Assembly (NCBI GenBank): GCA_012932295.1
Contig: JAAONU010000001.1
Location: 32,333,449 to 32,397,448 of the forward strand
Direction: 5' to 3'
Source: Cyclina sinensis
Taxonomy: Eukaryota > Mollusca > Bivalvia > Venerida > Veneridae
DNA: 64,000 nt
The notes beneath the pieces were generated by a model. That model searched no databases. It was not told the origin of the DNA and saw nothing but the letters and a program-made list of their open reading frames with translations. Positions 13,891 to 25,522 of this stretch are shown here, piece by piece (within the stretch, counting starts at the first letter, position 1; every line of letters begins with the position of its first letter). The translations under genes were made by a program, and so were the position numbers.

Positions 13891-14225
13891 TCAGTCATTT
13901 GGACGAAAGAAGGGGTCTAAGTGTCATCTTCGATTTACAATTAAATGGGGTCTAGTTGTCAAGGGGTCTAAACTTTACAGTTTGATAAAAGTATAAACAA
14001 ATAAAAAAATGGATCAAACAGTCAACGCCAAATAAATTAATTAGGCTAACGGACAGACGGACGATCATTGACAGAACACAACGTTCCTTCGGGCATATAA
14101 AATACAAGCCGTAAAGGAATCTTTTTATCATTTATAACTTTTTAAAATCCGTCTGCATTAGAGTCTATATTTCTCACAGTGTACTCTTCTTACGAGTGTC
14201 CCGCTTTCGCAATTTGCAACTCAAA
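13890..14225. other. Upstream region of PDCD2L, with a transposon end
   Basis: Around 14,048-14,105 there is an ACGGACAGACGGACG run and a CCTTCGGGCATATAAAATA end, as seen at the ends of the tandem-core elements elsewhere in this window. The remaining ~120 bp before the start codon should hold the 5'UTR and promoter. I see no clear TATA box. Confidence 0.45.
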
Positions 14226-17200
14226 ATGACATGTCTGCTTGGTGTTTGTGATGTTCCTATACTTTCCAGCTTTTCAACATGTTATCAGACAAACAAAATT
14301 GGAGGAACCCCGGTAAAACTTGAACTGATAAGCGTGTCATAATAGCTGGTCATTTACATACGCAGCTCTCTTGTTAAAGTTTTATGGAAACCTCAATCAG
14401 GTGTATCATTATGATTAAGGCCCTGTCTTAAGGTAGAATAGATCATGATATTTAGGGTATTGAAGCTTGCTTTGTGATGAAAGTATCTATTTATTCTTTT
14501 ACAGAATTGGCCAGGTGAAACAGTGTTATCAGTACCTAACTGTCAAGTGTGTAATGGGCAACTGTCTCTTGTTGTACAACTGTACTGTTGTCTAGATCAA
14601 TCCAGTTACCACAGAACCCTGTATGTTTTTGCTTGTACAAACCCTTCGTGTTGGAATAAAGAACAAAGGTGAGTTTCAGTAAATATATATGTATGTGTGT
14701 GTAAAGACGATGGTAAATTTTAAAGGCCTAGTGTTCATCTGATAATTTTCTGCTTATGCCTAGTTTTTTTAGTGAGAACAGAAATTGTTTCATTCCTAGA
14801 ATATTTACTGCTAAAATACATTGAGTAAGCATCATTAAATGGTCACAGATTGGGTATGCTCCTTAAAACACAATGCACTCCATATTTATTATTACCATAC
14901 AAACTTTGTGCAAATATATAAATATATTTCTAGCTAGATTTCATATCCTGTTGTAGCTAATCAGACGCCTTGGTATTAAGGCCTGCAACAGAAAGCTCAT
15001 CACACAGCCAGTCATTTTCATTTTTACATCAAAACTTATTTGCTGTGAAAAGACATTTTATAGTCCAAAATGGGAAATATCATATGATATTCAATATGAT
15101 TTATTAATTGGGTAGACTTGATTGTACTAAGTTATTACTCAAATCTAGCTGGACAGTGTATAGATGTCAAAGTAAAGATACAAAAGCTAAGAAGTCTAAA
15201 GAACATGTGAAAACCAAATCACAAAATGTGGATGACTGGGGTGTAACAGCCAGTGACTGGGGTGTGGCAGCAGCTGACAACTGGGGTGAAAAGGCTGACA
15301 ACTGGGGTGAAAAGGCTGAGAACTGGGATAAAAAAGATGATGACAGCAGTGAAAAGGCTGATGACTGGTGTGAAAAAGCTGATGACTGGGATAAAGGTAC
15401 TGATGGTAGTTGCAGTGATAATGTGCAAAAAGCTTCAGAGGAGGGAGATATCACCACTGTAAGTTGATAGGGTCACATTGGCTTTAAGAATAAAATTTGA
15501 TTTTCAGCAAACTGAAATGAAGATTTAGGATGGTGTATTGACTTGAAAATTAAAATTGAAAATTAAAATACTTACTAAATAAATCTGATGATGACTGTTA
15601 CTATTTTCCTGTTTCCTGTCAGCTGACCTAATTCAAGGTTCTGAATGCTTGCTTTCTATATTTGATTCATTATATAGTCTTAGTTTGCATTGATTTCAAA
15701 CTGATTCTTGCATTTCAAAGCTTTTTGACAAAAGATTATGGCTGCACTTGATGCAGGCTTATTGTTACAATACTATTTTTATGTCTGGGTAGTTTTTATT
15801 TGCATTAAACATTGACAGACTATAATAAAGTAAGTAAACATTTTAATGCATTCTTTACACAGTATAAGTATAGGTAAATCAAAGAAACACAGGATGTGAT
15901 GTAACCTTATTGGCTTGGATATGAATAATAATATTAGAAATCCATTTTAGCAAGAAATAAGAATTGTATAAGCTTTAATAGGAAAATCATTTACAGTTGT
16001 AACACATCATCATATGTTATTAGCTATACAGATTCTTGGTGGGGTATATGGCCTCGTAAAGCCTAGTCGATTTGTATAACCCGAGCCACCAGGCTTCATA
16101 TACGGATGGTCTTAACCAATCAGATATTGACAAATTTATCTGCTCTTTAAGATTTCTTTCCATGGTTACTTTTTCTGCATGTATGACTATAGAAACATGA
16201 CAGCTTTAACTACATTTAAAGATAGTAAGGCTAAAAAAAATTAATGTTTAGTTTCTCAGGCCATTTTTATCAAAATTATATGAGGGAGGGCGGAATTTTT
16301 TTTTATACCCTCATTTTTTTTTATTCATGATTTTGCACTTAATATGAGGTTTCATATCCCCAAAAATTCATATAAATACAGTTTTAAAGATCAATGGCAC
16401 TGGATATGTTGAAATTACCATCTGTATTAAGATGGCATTTAATGTGTTGCAGAGTATTATCCTAAAAAATCTACTGAGAGCTATCAATAAAATCAAATCA
16501 TATTTTACTTTAACTGCTCATCAGTCTCTGTTGTATTAAAATACTTTATAATATGCAACACCACTTTTTATCCTTACCAAAACTTGCTAGAACTTTTTTC
16601 TAAACAGAAATAACATGTCATGTGAAAAAAAAAACACAATAAACTTTTTAGTAAGAATGTATTTCTACATGTACTTATTTGATACATGAATAATAAAATC
16701 CTAATTTAAGACAGCCTAAACACACAAAAATTAGTCTTAATCTTTTAAAATTACGTCAAGAGAAAGGCATTGACAAAAGCATGGAATATTGTTCTGAAAA
16801 TAAAATTTGTTTTACAAGCTTTATTTTTACCTATTTGTCGCAAATTTGTAGAAAACCAAAAACGTGGCCGTATTTGAATCAATGTGTTGTAAACACTCGC
16901 TCGGTCGAAGTTATTGAGACGCATATATTTGTTTGTTTTGGGGTTTAACGCCGATTTCAACATATGTTATATCTCGGCGGTCAGTCCACCTAACCAGTAA
17001 TTGCCAATTTCTCCGCAAGTGACTGACTACTGTTCCCACATGATCTACTCTGAATCAGCGGTGAGAGACAAATGAACATAAGACACAATGTCTGAGAACA
17101 ATTGTCACGGAGAAATTTTGCCCTGCCCAGGGGTCGAACCAATGACCGACTAATCCAGTGCTCTACCTATTGAGCTAAGGTTGCGCACCACTATTAACAA

Positions 17201-20200
17201 ATTCGGAACAACTCGGGCGACTTCAATAAGTCACCTCGGAAATAATGTGGTAGGCGCCATATTGGGCTATTTTATAATACAGGTGGTGTCTGCTAAATTG
17301 AAAACATTTCTTATGCCTCTATCTGTTTATACTTTAAATTAACATTTATTTTCATATTTTTCTAATGCATAAGACAGAAACTGCTTGAGTTCTGCCATGT
17401 TTGTTTATATTTAATAAAGCCGAGGTGAATTACCATTTGGTGTATTCATATACTTACATACGAGGTCTTTATACGAAGTTGTCGGAAAAGGCCGAGTTGT
17501 TACGATTGCTATTAACATAAACAAACAGTTTACCGCGGTACTTCTTGCCACACCGGGAATAGTAAAAAGACATTTTAATAAATAAAAATTTTTTTGCCAG
17601 CGATTGAAAATCGAAGCGGGCATTCTAAAACGTATGAGGCGGGGCCTGAGAAACAAAACATTAATTTTTTTAGCCTAATGAACATTTTTTTTTAATTTTG
17701 AAGGAATTCTTTTGATAGAAAGTGTAGAATGAGCTGGCTATCTTGAAAAGATTTTTCTTCTTTCAGCCTTATACAAGTCTATCAATGTCAGATTCTGGAG
17801 AGGATTGTACTAACTTAAGACAGATGTGTATTGATGATGTCACAGATGAGGAAGACCACACAAACATTTCACATGTTGTTGGAGAAGATATGCCAGCCAT
17901 GTCAGAACAAGAAAAACAGAATATTCGTCAAACTTTTTGTGCTTCAGATTTGTCCGGAGGTAGCTTAGAGAAGACATTAACATCATACTTTATAAATGTG
18001 TTTGAGGAGCCTGATTTCTTGGTGAAGGAGAAAGACCATGTGTCAAAACTATTAAAAGACTACCAAATCAGAGAACGATGCAGTGTAGAAGACATGGTCA
18101 ATAATGCGAGGTAATATAATGGTGATAGATATGTTTGTGTTTACCAAAAGAATGTTTTTTTTTCAAAAGTACATTATACACACACACACAGTAAGAGTAG
18201 CAACTTGCAATTCTCAGTTTTTAGCTCAACTCAACACAGTTTTTTTCTGTTGTGTGACATGCATGGTAGTTGTCAATATTTAAGCTTGTGAAAACTCTTG
18301 AGGTCACATTTTTGATCCAGCCTTTATAATAGGTGGTTAAGATGTTGGTATTGATGATTTCTTGGACAGTTCAATACTTGGTCAAATGCATCCTAAAACT
18401 AGGTCACCAGTACAAATAGAAGAGAACTTAATGAACTCTAGAGGCCATCTTCATGAAACTTGCTCAGAATATTTGTCCTGCTAATCTTTCATACAGATTT
18501 GAACTGGGTCACATAGAGTCAAAAAGTTGGTCACCACTTTACTTCATATTTCTTTGCCTGGTCATGAAACTTGCTCAAAATATTTGACCTGATGATATCT
18601 CAGACAAGTGCAAAACTCAGTCATGTGTGTTGAAAACTAGATCAGCAGCCAAGATCGATGAAAACTCTACAGGCCACATTTTGTACTCGGTTGTCATGAA
18701 ACATAGCATATTTGTCCTGTTGATATCTAGGGTTAGTTCAAAACTTGGTTACTTTAGGTTTTAAAACTAAGCCACTAGCTTAGATCAATCAAAAACCTTA
18801 GCTTAGATCAATCAAAAACCTTGTAAACACCCTGGAGGTCAAGTTTTTGGCCTAATTTTTATGAAACATGGTCAGAATGTTTGTCCTGATAATCCCTTTG
18901 AAGATTTGCAAGACTAGGTCATGTGGGTGTAGAAACTAGGTCACCAGTCCAAATCTGAGGAAAACTTTGTGAAAACTTTTGGAGACCAAATTTTTTTATG
19001 CAGACTTCATAAACTTTCTCAAAATATTTTGTGTAGAAGATTTTTTGGACAAGTTCAAAACTGGGTCAAGGTTGATTAAAAACAAGATGACCTAGATCAA
19101 CACAATGGAAAACCTTGTAAACATTTTGGAGGTCATTTCTTTTGCCTTATCTTTTTGAAACTTAGTCTGAATGTTTGTTCTGCTAATTTCTTGGATGGTT
19201 TCTAAACTTCATTACAAAGTCACAGGCCAAGTAAAAGGTAAGGCTTTTGAGAAAAAAAAAACGTTTTTCCTGAAAAGCTTTAATTTCCAGTCATAATTCA
19301 AGTAAAACTCAGCACACACATAATAGCAAAAGCAGTTGTTTGATTAGTTGTATAACTCTTTTTTTTTAAGGTTTTAAAGTTGCTTTCCTGTTTAGAATTG
19401 AACTCAGTAAATGTTAACCTTTTGTGATCTCTCTTTTCTTGAAATTTCTGAAGTCCATGAAAAGATAATCATGAACTGGATAATATGTTATCACGGAAAG
19501 ATCTTCATTGTAAGTTCTACATTGATATTTGTGTGTCTACTGCTATGAACACTTTTCATCTAGTCACTGTATTTTTGGGACTGCTAGCATATTTACTGTC
19601 TCTGAAACTTACTGTACTTGAACTTTGTGTGTTTCACATAAAATGAAAGTCATTGGTAAAGAGACAAACTCTGAAATCAACAGTATTCCATTTTTTATAA
19701 AATCATGTAAATGTGACTGATATCTAATGACTTATTACTGGCTGTCAAGGGATTACCGGTAGGCAAAAAATTCAAGTACAACAGGTAAACTTGATGATTT
19801 ATTTCAGTCTTTATAAAGAGAGTTGTTGTTGTAACCATTGTGGGTGAATATCCATTCATTTATTCCAAATGAACACTTTCTAAAGACCTAAATGCCTAAA
19901 GGATAAATCAGAAGAACGTAAGTTCTTCATTAAGTTTTCAGTTATTTCTATGCCCCTGGAGGGAGGCTTATTGTTTTCTGGTCTGTCTGTTTGTTTGTCA
20001 CAAAACTTTAACCAGGGGCATGGCATTCATGAATGTAGTGCTTGTTTATTTTATAGTGAAAGAGCCAGTAAAATAGAGACACAGTATATCAGCAGTAAAT
20101 AGTTGGGTATGTCCCTGTAAAAGCAGAGTATAACTTAATATAAATGTTTCTTAAAATTTCATAGAAGCTGTATTTGAATGTTTGTTTCATTTATGGCTTA

Positions 20201-23200
20201 TTTATATCAAATTTATGTTTAACCTTTTCAGTACTTATAATTATTTTCAGATCTGATGGAGGTGGCCAGGCGGAGAAGTATGAAAAGTCTTCCCTACTGC
20301 ACAAAGATGTGTTGTTCTATAAGTTCATGAAAAGATTGTCGCTGTGTCCGGAACAGTGTGTTCGGTAAAACCTACTTACTTTTAGCTTGCATGAACCTCT
20401 TGGCTACTAGGATTGACTGTCGTACAGGATCCATTGTCCATCAACAGTTACATTGAAACAACATCTCTGAAACTGTATTTACAGTTTTGTATTCAGGTTT
20501 CAACTTTAGCATTGAATGAACTTTTCCTTGACCTGCTTTCTTGTTTTCTAGGCTTTAGCTTATAAATTTGAACTACATGTTCAACTTGTTAACTTAAGGA
20601 AGTTTCAATTTAGTGAACATAATTTTGGATGTTGGAGTATGCTGTATTACAGCTGAATGTCTTTCATTGGCCATGTTTTTAAGAGGTAAGATACTAAGGT
20701 GAGCACTATAGGATCATCATGGCCCTCTTGTTTTACATCTTATATATACCAACTTTGAAGGTGTATGGCAAGAGCTCTTGTTGTTTTTGCCTTTTGAGTC
20801 TTTGTGTAGTTGTTCACCAAGAAATCTCTACAGAGACAGATTTTTTCCATTTTTCTGTGGAATGAATTTATTTTACAGTTTGACAGATTAGTGGAAAAAC
20901 TCCAACCTCTCAAGCCTCATCATTCATGCATAACTCGTTGACATCTTGTGATGGACACTAAATGTTATTTCCAGAAAATAATGGATAATTTTTATTGTAA
21001 AATATGAAAACTGTAGGCTACATTTAAACTAGCAGAGAAGAGATATTTATGAGTATCAGGTTATTGTTTGTTTCAGATATCAGTGGAATGGATCACCTTT
21101 ATTTAATGGCTATCCATCCAGTAGCATTCCAAGAACTTGTAAGCACTGTGGTGGAGAGGTTGGGTTTGAACTCCAGCTGACACCAGCACTTATCAACCAT
21201 CTAAGGTTTCCTGGCCACACAGGTTCTTATAACACTAGAGTTTTTTTTACAGAGATCATGTTTTCTTTTGAATCAGTTAAATTTTAGACCAAAACAGCAG
21301 GATTCATATTATTACAAATTTAGTTCCACTTTTCGAAGAAAAAAAGATGGAGCTGTTGTCATGACCCTCTCATTGGCATTTGAGTTGACATTGGTTAACC
21401 TTTTTGTAAAGGTCCATTCACAGAAACTAACAAAGCTGTTCACTTCAAATTTGGAATACTTGTTCACTATCAAAATATGACACCATTTCTGAAGGGAAGA
21501 TAACCCTCAAATTTATTTTTGCAAAGTTATGCCCCCTTTTTGACTTAGAATTTCTTGGTTAACCTTATTTATTAAAGTGTATCTCTCAAAAAGTGTCAGA
21601 GATACTCTCTTCAAACTTGGTATACTTGATCACCATCAAGACCCAGGGGCACTTGAATTTGATTTTGCTTAGACTTATTAAGGAAAAAACTTCATATGGC
21701 AAAACCTAAAACTAAACTTTTTACTTACATGGGATGCTTAGGTACTGCCTTCCCCAATCATTAATCCCCCAACCCCTCGAAAAAAAAAAAGAAAGAATTT
21801 TCTTGCATGTACTCCCCCCACCCATCCCCTGAGTAGGACTTGCACACGCCTACTCAATTTTGATATGCCCAAAAGGGCATATTATGTTATGGTCACAGTG
21901 ACCTTAACATTGAAAACCATTTCCACCATGTAACTTGACAATCATTTGTTATAGAGACTTCAAACTTTGTGTCATGATTGCACAAAATGAGTGGATGACC
22001 CCTATACATTTTGGGGTCAGTATATCAAAGGTCAAGGTCACAGTGACCTAATTGTTTAGAATCATTTACACTCTAACTATACAACCATTTGTCATAGAGT
22101 CTTCAAAATTCATATAATGGTTGCACAACTTGAGTGAAAGACCCCTGTTGATTTTGGGTCAGTAGGTCAAAGGTCAAGGTCACAGTGACCTTAGCACTAA
22201 AAACTATTTCCGCTGTAAAACGTTATAACCATTTGTCATGCAGACTTCAAACTTCATATGACGATTGATTACATTGAGAAAATGGCCCCCATACATCTTA
22301 GGATCAGTAGGTCGGATGTCAGGGTCACAATGACCTAAACACTAAAAAGCATTTCTGCTGTATAACTTGGCAACTACTTCAGAGTTCTTAGGATGATTGC
22401 CATCATTGATTACATGACTCCTATACTGTTTGGGGTAAGTACATAAAAGGTCTAGGTGACAATCAACTAAACAATCAATATTTTTGCACTATAACTTGAT
22501 AACCATTAATCACAGCAAGAACATCATAACTTCTGAAAGACTGACATTTACATGTATACAAATTATAAAACCTAAAATTCAGATATGAGAAAGATCTATA
22601 AAACTCTAAATTTGAAATTATAAAATGTTAATAATCAAAATATTATAAAACGAAAAATTCAAAATTTAAAGCAAATCATTTAATTCCAAAGCCTACGGAT
22701 TCCTCCCTTATATCACAAGTGCATCATACTTACAAAAAAACACCCTTCGGGCATATAATTCTCCACCCAGCGGTGCTCTTATTTTTTCACTTGGGACTCT
22801 TGTTTGACTTAGCTTATAATTTATTATCCAGCTCTGAGAAAAGTTGAGGGTGCTGTCTGCAGACAGGTCTTGTTACAGCTACATTAACTCAGTGGCAATG
22901 TTTATGTGAAGAATGAAGTTTCAGTTGAACACTGAAAACTATTTATAATGGAAATATTAATGTCAAACTATATGTTAGACATAAAAAGTGAAATTGTTTG
23001 ATATGCCTACTAGCTAGGGTTTGGCGTAAAGGCATTTTGGTTTACAGAGCTTCTGAACCAATAGAGGAAGGACAAGGACAGAGATGCCAGAGGAGTCTGC
23101 AAATATATGATAATAGATTATTATTAAAAATTAATGCATACATTACTTTTAAGAATATTAATCTTCTCTTATGAACTGTTTCAGGTCCTGCGCTAGAGTT

Positions 23201-23312
23201 TGGTACAGTTCTTGTATTTACCTGCAAACAGAGTTGTTGGGATACAACGGTGCCATACAGAATAGAATATACTTTAGTACAACCTGACCCAGATCAACAT
23301 TTGTTCAAATGA
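14226..23312 (+). CDS. PDCD2L: Programmed cell death 2-like protein (PDCD2L), 7 exons, complete
   Basis: Exons: 14226-14312, 14505-14668, 15149-15458, 17767-18110, 20251-20364, 21077-21222, 23185-23312; all GT/AG, phases agree, 430 aa (human about 358). The N-terminus (LLGVCDVPI, then KIGGTPNWPGE) and paired cysteines C42/C45, C57/C58, C73/C78 form the zinc-binding half. Residues 112-169 are an acidic Trp repeat. The C-terminal half has EKYEKSS, FMKRLSLCPEQ, C361-x2-C364, FGTVLVFTC (C402, C406) and ends PDPDQHLFK, as in animal PDCD2L. The exon 6 donor at 21223 was chosen over an earlier GT at 21206 because only it keeps frame into the last exon. PDCD2 and PDCD2L are known as chaperone/adaptor proteins for ribosomal protein uS5 (RPS2) in 40S assembly, and PDCD2L shuttles between nucleus and cytoplasm. 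Function here is inferred from orthology. Confidence 0.93.
15231..15404 (+). repeat. PDCD2L: Coding heptad-like Trp/acidic repeat in PDCD2L exon 3
   Basis: Residues 112-169 hold seven tryptophans at 114, 121, 129, 136, 143, 157 and 164. The spacing is 7 or 8 residues with one skip of 14. Typical units are DNWGEKA and DDWCEKA. The repeat is also visible in the DNA as roughly 21-nt units containing AACTGGGGTGAAAAGGCTGA. Human PDCD2L has only about two such DDWG-type units at this place, so the tract is expanded here, probably by slippage. Confidence 0.85.
16229..17675. mobile_element. 1.45-kb non-autonomous DNA transposon, PIF/Harbinger-like
   Basis: Terminal inverted repeats at 16,229-16,262 (begins GGCTAAAAAAAATTAATG, ends TTTCTCAGGCC) and 17,643-17,675 match over about 33 bp with one substitution and a one-base length difference. 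The element is flanked by TAA on both sides (16,226-16,228 and 17,676-17,678), which fits the three-base TWA target of PIF/Harbinger elements. No transposase is encoded; the short open frames inside have no recognisable domain. A SINE is nested inside. It lies in intron 3 of PDCD2L. Confidence 0.8.
16928..17192 (-). mobile_element. tRNA-derived SINE nested in the DNA transposon
   Basis: Read on the minus strand it starts with a tRNA-like head: an A-box-like TAGCTCAATAGGTAGAGC, then GATTAGTCGGTCATTGG and a B-box GGTTCGACCCC. The body follows, and the far end carries the phrase that reads GGGGTTTAACGCC on the plus strand. This body phrase is familiar from widespread bivalve SINEs. It is not a functional tRNA, because the acceptor stem is not closed. 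Confidence 0.75.
18290..19220. repeat. Degenerate tandem repeat in PDCD2L intron 4
   Basis: About six diverged units of roughly 130-170 bp share TGAAACTTGCTCAGAATATT, TTTGTCCTGATAAT-like words and AAAACTAGGTCACCAG. It looks like the core of an old dispersed element and holds no coding sequence. Confidence 0.6.
20685..20735 (-). mobile_element. Solo end of the GCTCACCT repeat family
   Basis: Read on the minus strand this gives ACAAGAGGGCCATGATGATC and then a GCTCACC end. This matches the left end of the elements at 36,480 and 38,045. It appears to be an isolated terminal fragment in PDCD2L intron 5. Confidence 0.45.
21865..22765. mobile_element. Element with ~144-bp tandem cores in PDCD2L intron 6
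   Basis: Four core units begin with GGTCACAGTGACC or a variant at about 21,891, 22,036, 22,179 and 22,322, a period of 143-145 bp. The left side has the small palindrome ATGCCCAAAAGGGCAT and the right side ends CCCTTCGGGCATATAA. The architecture (short flank, tandem cores, short flank) resembles pearl-type elements of oysters, which are considered non-autonomous Helentron relatives. The assignment is by architecture only. Confidence 0.6.
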
Positions 23313-23535
23313 TATAACCTGAGACACTATGTTCTGTTCTTCAGTGACTTGCTTGTAATCTATAATGCCTGGTAAATGCTTAGTTCTGTGTGTCCTCGTT
23401 TGATCATACTATTATGAAATGAGGTAGATAAAAGGTATTTGTTGTTGTTGTTAAGATGGTTCATGCATATTGGCAAATATTAGCAATTGTTCAGGTTAAA
23501 GTATACATCTGAATCTGGTAAAGATACATTACATA

Positions 23536-23541
23536 AATAAA
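23536..23541 (+). promoter_or_regulatory. Possible PDCD2L polyadenylation signal
   Basis: AATAAA lies 224 bp after the PDCD2L stop codon, the nearest clear canonical hexamer. Use of this site is an inference. Confidence 0.4.
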
Positions 23542-23939
23542 GCAGAAAAAAAGATGAAAAATGAAATAAAGAATAGAAAAGAAATCTTCGTTGTTCTTTT
23601 TCTTTAGTTCTTCTTTTACTTACATTATCATCATAATTTCTTGATATAGCTAATGCCTCAATTAATTTCCATTTGATCAGGAAACGTAAGTACAATTGTG
23701 GCTGATGAATAACCACTTGACGAACAAAAACTATTATGTTTTTTTTTCCCTCAGCATTTTGACTTAAACCTTTAATCATCATCAAATTATGATAATCATC
23801 ATCATAATTTTCATTTATTGCTTCAAGTTCAGATCTTGAAATAAGCTTCTATCCATTTATGTTATTTATTATCGGTACTGATCGCCCATATGACTTATGC
23901 CCCTGCGAAGTTAAGTATTTTAGGTTGTGGAGGTAGTTA

Positions 23940-24125
23940 AAAATATAGAATGTGACCAATTCAAGAGACACACCTGGTTCTTATCAATGATCAGTGTATA
24001 GCACTGATACATGGGACATTGGATTGACACCTCATTAGAAATACAGATATCAATGTAAGTGGGGGATTGAATTCGCAACCTTTGGATTACAAGTCTAGCA
24101 TGTTTCCACTAGTCCCCTGACCCTT
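23940..24125. mobile_element. Dispersed repeat with GCACTGATACATGGGAC
   Basis: Shares GCACTGATACATGGGAC and a following CATCTCAT-like stretch with 33,300-33,435. The right part (GAATTCGCAACC ... TTACAAGTCTAGC) resembles the anticodon and T-arm side of a tRNA read on the minus strand, so a SINE is likely. Boundaries are uncertain. Confidence 0.5.
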
Positions 24126-25456
24126 CAGTGAGCATTTCTAAAGCCAGTAATTGTTAAATAAACACCTTTTATGGATGTCCTGTAAATCATTTCTTTAAAA
24201 GGGTGTTTGCATCCATCGCATCAGTTATCTAGGGGATTAACATATTCATGTAGTTTTACAGGAACTTTTGCAGTAAAGCACTTCAGCAGTTGATATGATG
24301 CTAAATATATAAAAAGAGGGTTGACTTGTGCTATTTGCAGTTATTTTACCATGGTTATGAAATATTCGAGTAGTGCCTTGAACTATTTTATGGCTCCTAG
24401 TAACACTTCATGTCATAAATTTTTAGGCAAAATAGAAACAAACTGAGACAAAAAACTTTCCAACCATCTCCCATCAACTAGTAAACCTGTTAGGGATGTA
24501 TTGCTCTGCCTTGCAGTGCTCTTATTTCAACATTCATATGGCTATAGATTTATGATACATTAACAGTTTTAACTATCCTTGTAAAATACCTCAAATGTTT
24601 ACCATCCTCTCTAAGAATTTTCATAATTCTCATGTTATTTAAATGAATTTTAACCTGTTAACACTGTGCCTGTTAAAGAATTTATCTAAGTCAACAAGGA
24701 ATGAAAAAGGTCAATATGTTCTCGTTTATATTTCTCTCTGCGTGTATTTGGTAAAACAAATCATTGCTTATAACGTAAAACCACTTGAGTGTTGTTTATA
24801 TTTTATATAATTAGTTTGAATTATTTCATTTTTAGGGAGACCTCTCAATTAAAATTTAGTTAAATTCATAAAGATCAGAGGGAAATAACATATTTTGAGT
24901 AGATTTTTTTATTTAACAATTTATTCTTTTCCAAAAAAGTTTGTGAAATAATCATAGGCTTCATAGCATAATGCAAAACACCAAGAAATCACTTTTTGGT
25001 GATTACTTTAATGGAAACTTTGTGCAAGCGATCATTATCATGCATGTTCACTACTGGACAACGTAATTCTAGAGTCTGATGAACGATTTTTGCCAAACTG
25101 CACAGCTGAATATATGTATGTATATGATAAAGCAACATTCAATTTCAAGAAGTAAGTGTCAGTCATAATAGTGTGTAGCAATGATTTTTGATGCATGTGA
25201 GCATGGTATTTTCTTCATCTAGCTTGTAAGCTAAACTATTCAAATTAATGCTTGATTCATGAATTGTGACATATTTGGTGTTTTATAATTCATTACAATT
25301 GCATTTACTGTAACTGCAGTATGCCTTTATTTTAATACCACACTTTTAAACGTCTGTACATATTGGTTCAAGGATGGAATACAAGCTACATTTTTTAACA
25401 TCGGACCTTAAACTGTGTTATTTGTCTCATGATAGACCTGCGATAAATCTAGGACA

Positions 25457-25491
25457 TCACATGACCAGCATCACATGATCACATCATGTGA
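25457..25491. promoter_or_regulatory. Three MiT/TFE-type E-boxes upstream of SCPEP1
   Basis: TCACATGA at 25,457-25,464 and 25,471-25,478, and its reverse complement TCATGTGA at 25,484-25,491. All three lie within 35 bp, and the last is 31 bp before the start codon. TCATGTGA is the M-box sequence bound by the MITF/TFEB/TFE3 family, which drives lysosomal genes in animals. Regulation of this copy is an inference. Confidence 0.6.
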
Positions 25492-25522
25492 CCAGCTATT
25501 CTAAAGTGAAACTGAAACTGCC

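Larger units (their letters stand above)
23313..25440. other. Intergenic region PDCD2L to SCPEP1
   Basis: Contains the probable PDCD2L 3'UTR and, at about 23,940-24,125, a repeat with the phrase GCACTGATACATGGGAC that recurs at 33,388, followed by a tRNA-like TTGAATTCGCAACC stretch. The rest is AT-rich with no gene that I can support. Confidence 0.5.

Noticed and set aside
16928..17192. tRNA gene on the minus strand
   Set aside because: A- and B-box-like words are present but the acceptor stem does not pair and the sequence continues as a SINE body.
21206..21215. Earlier GT as the donor of PDCD2L exon 6
   Set aside because: Splicing there puts the last exon out of frame and loses the conserved FGTVLVFTC segment.
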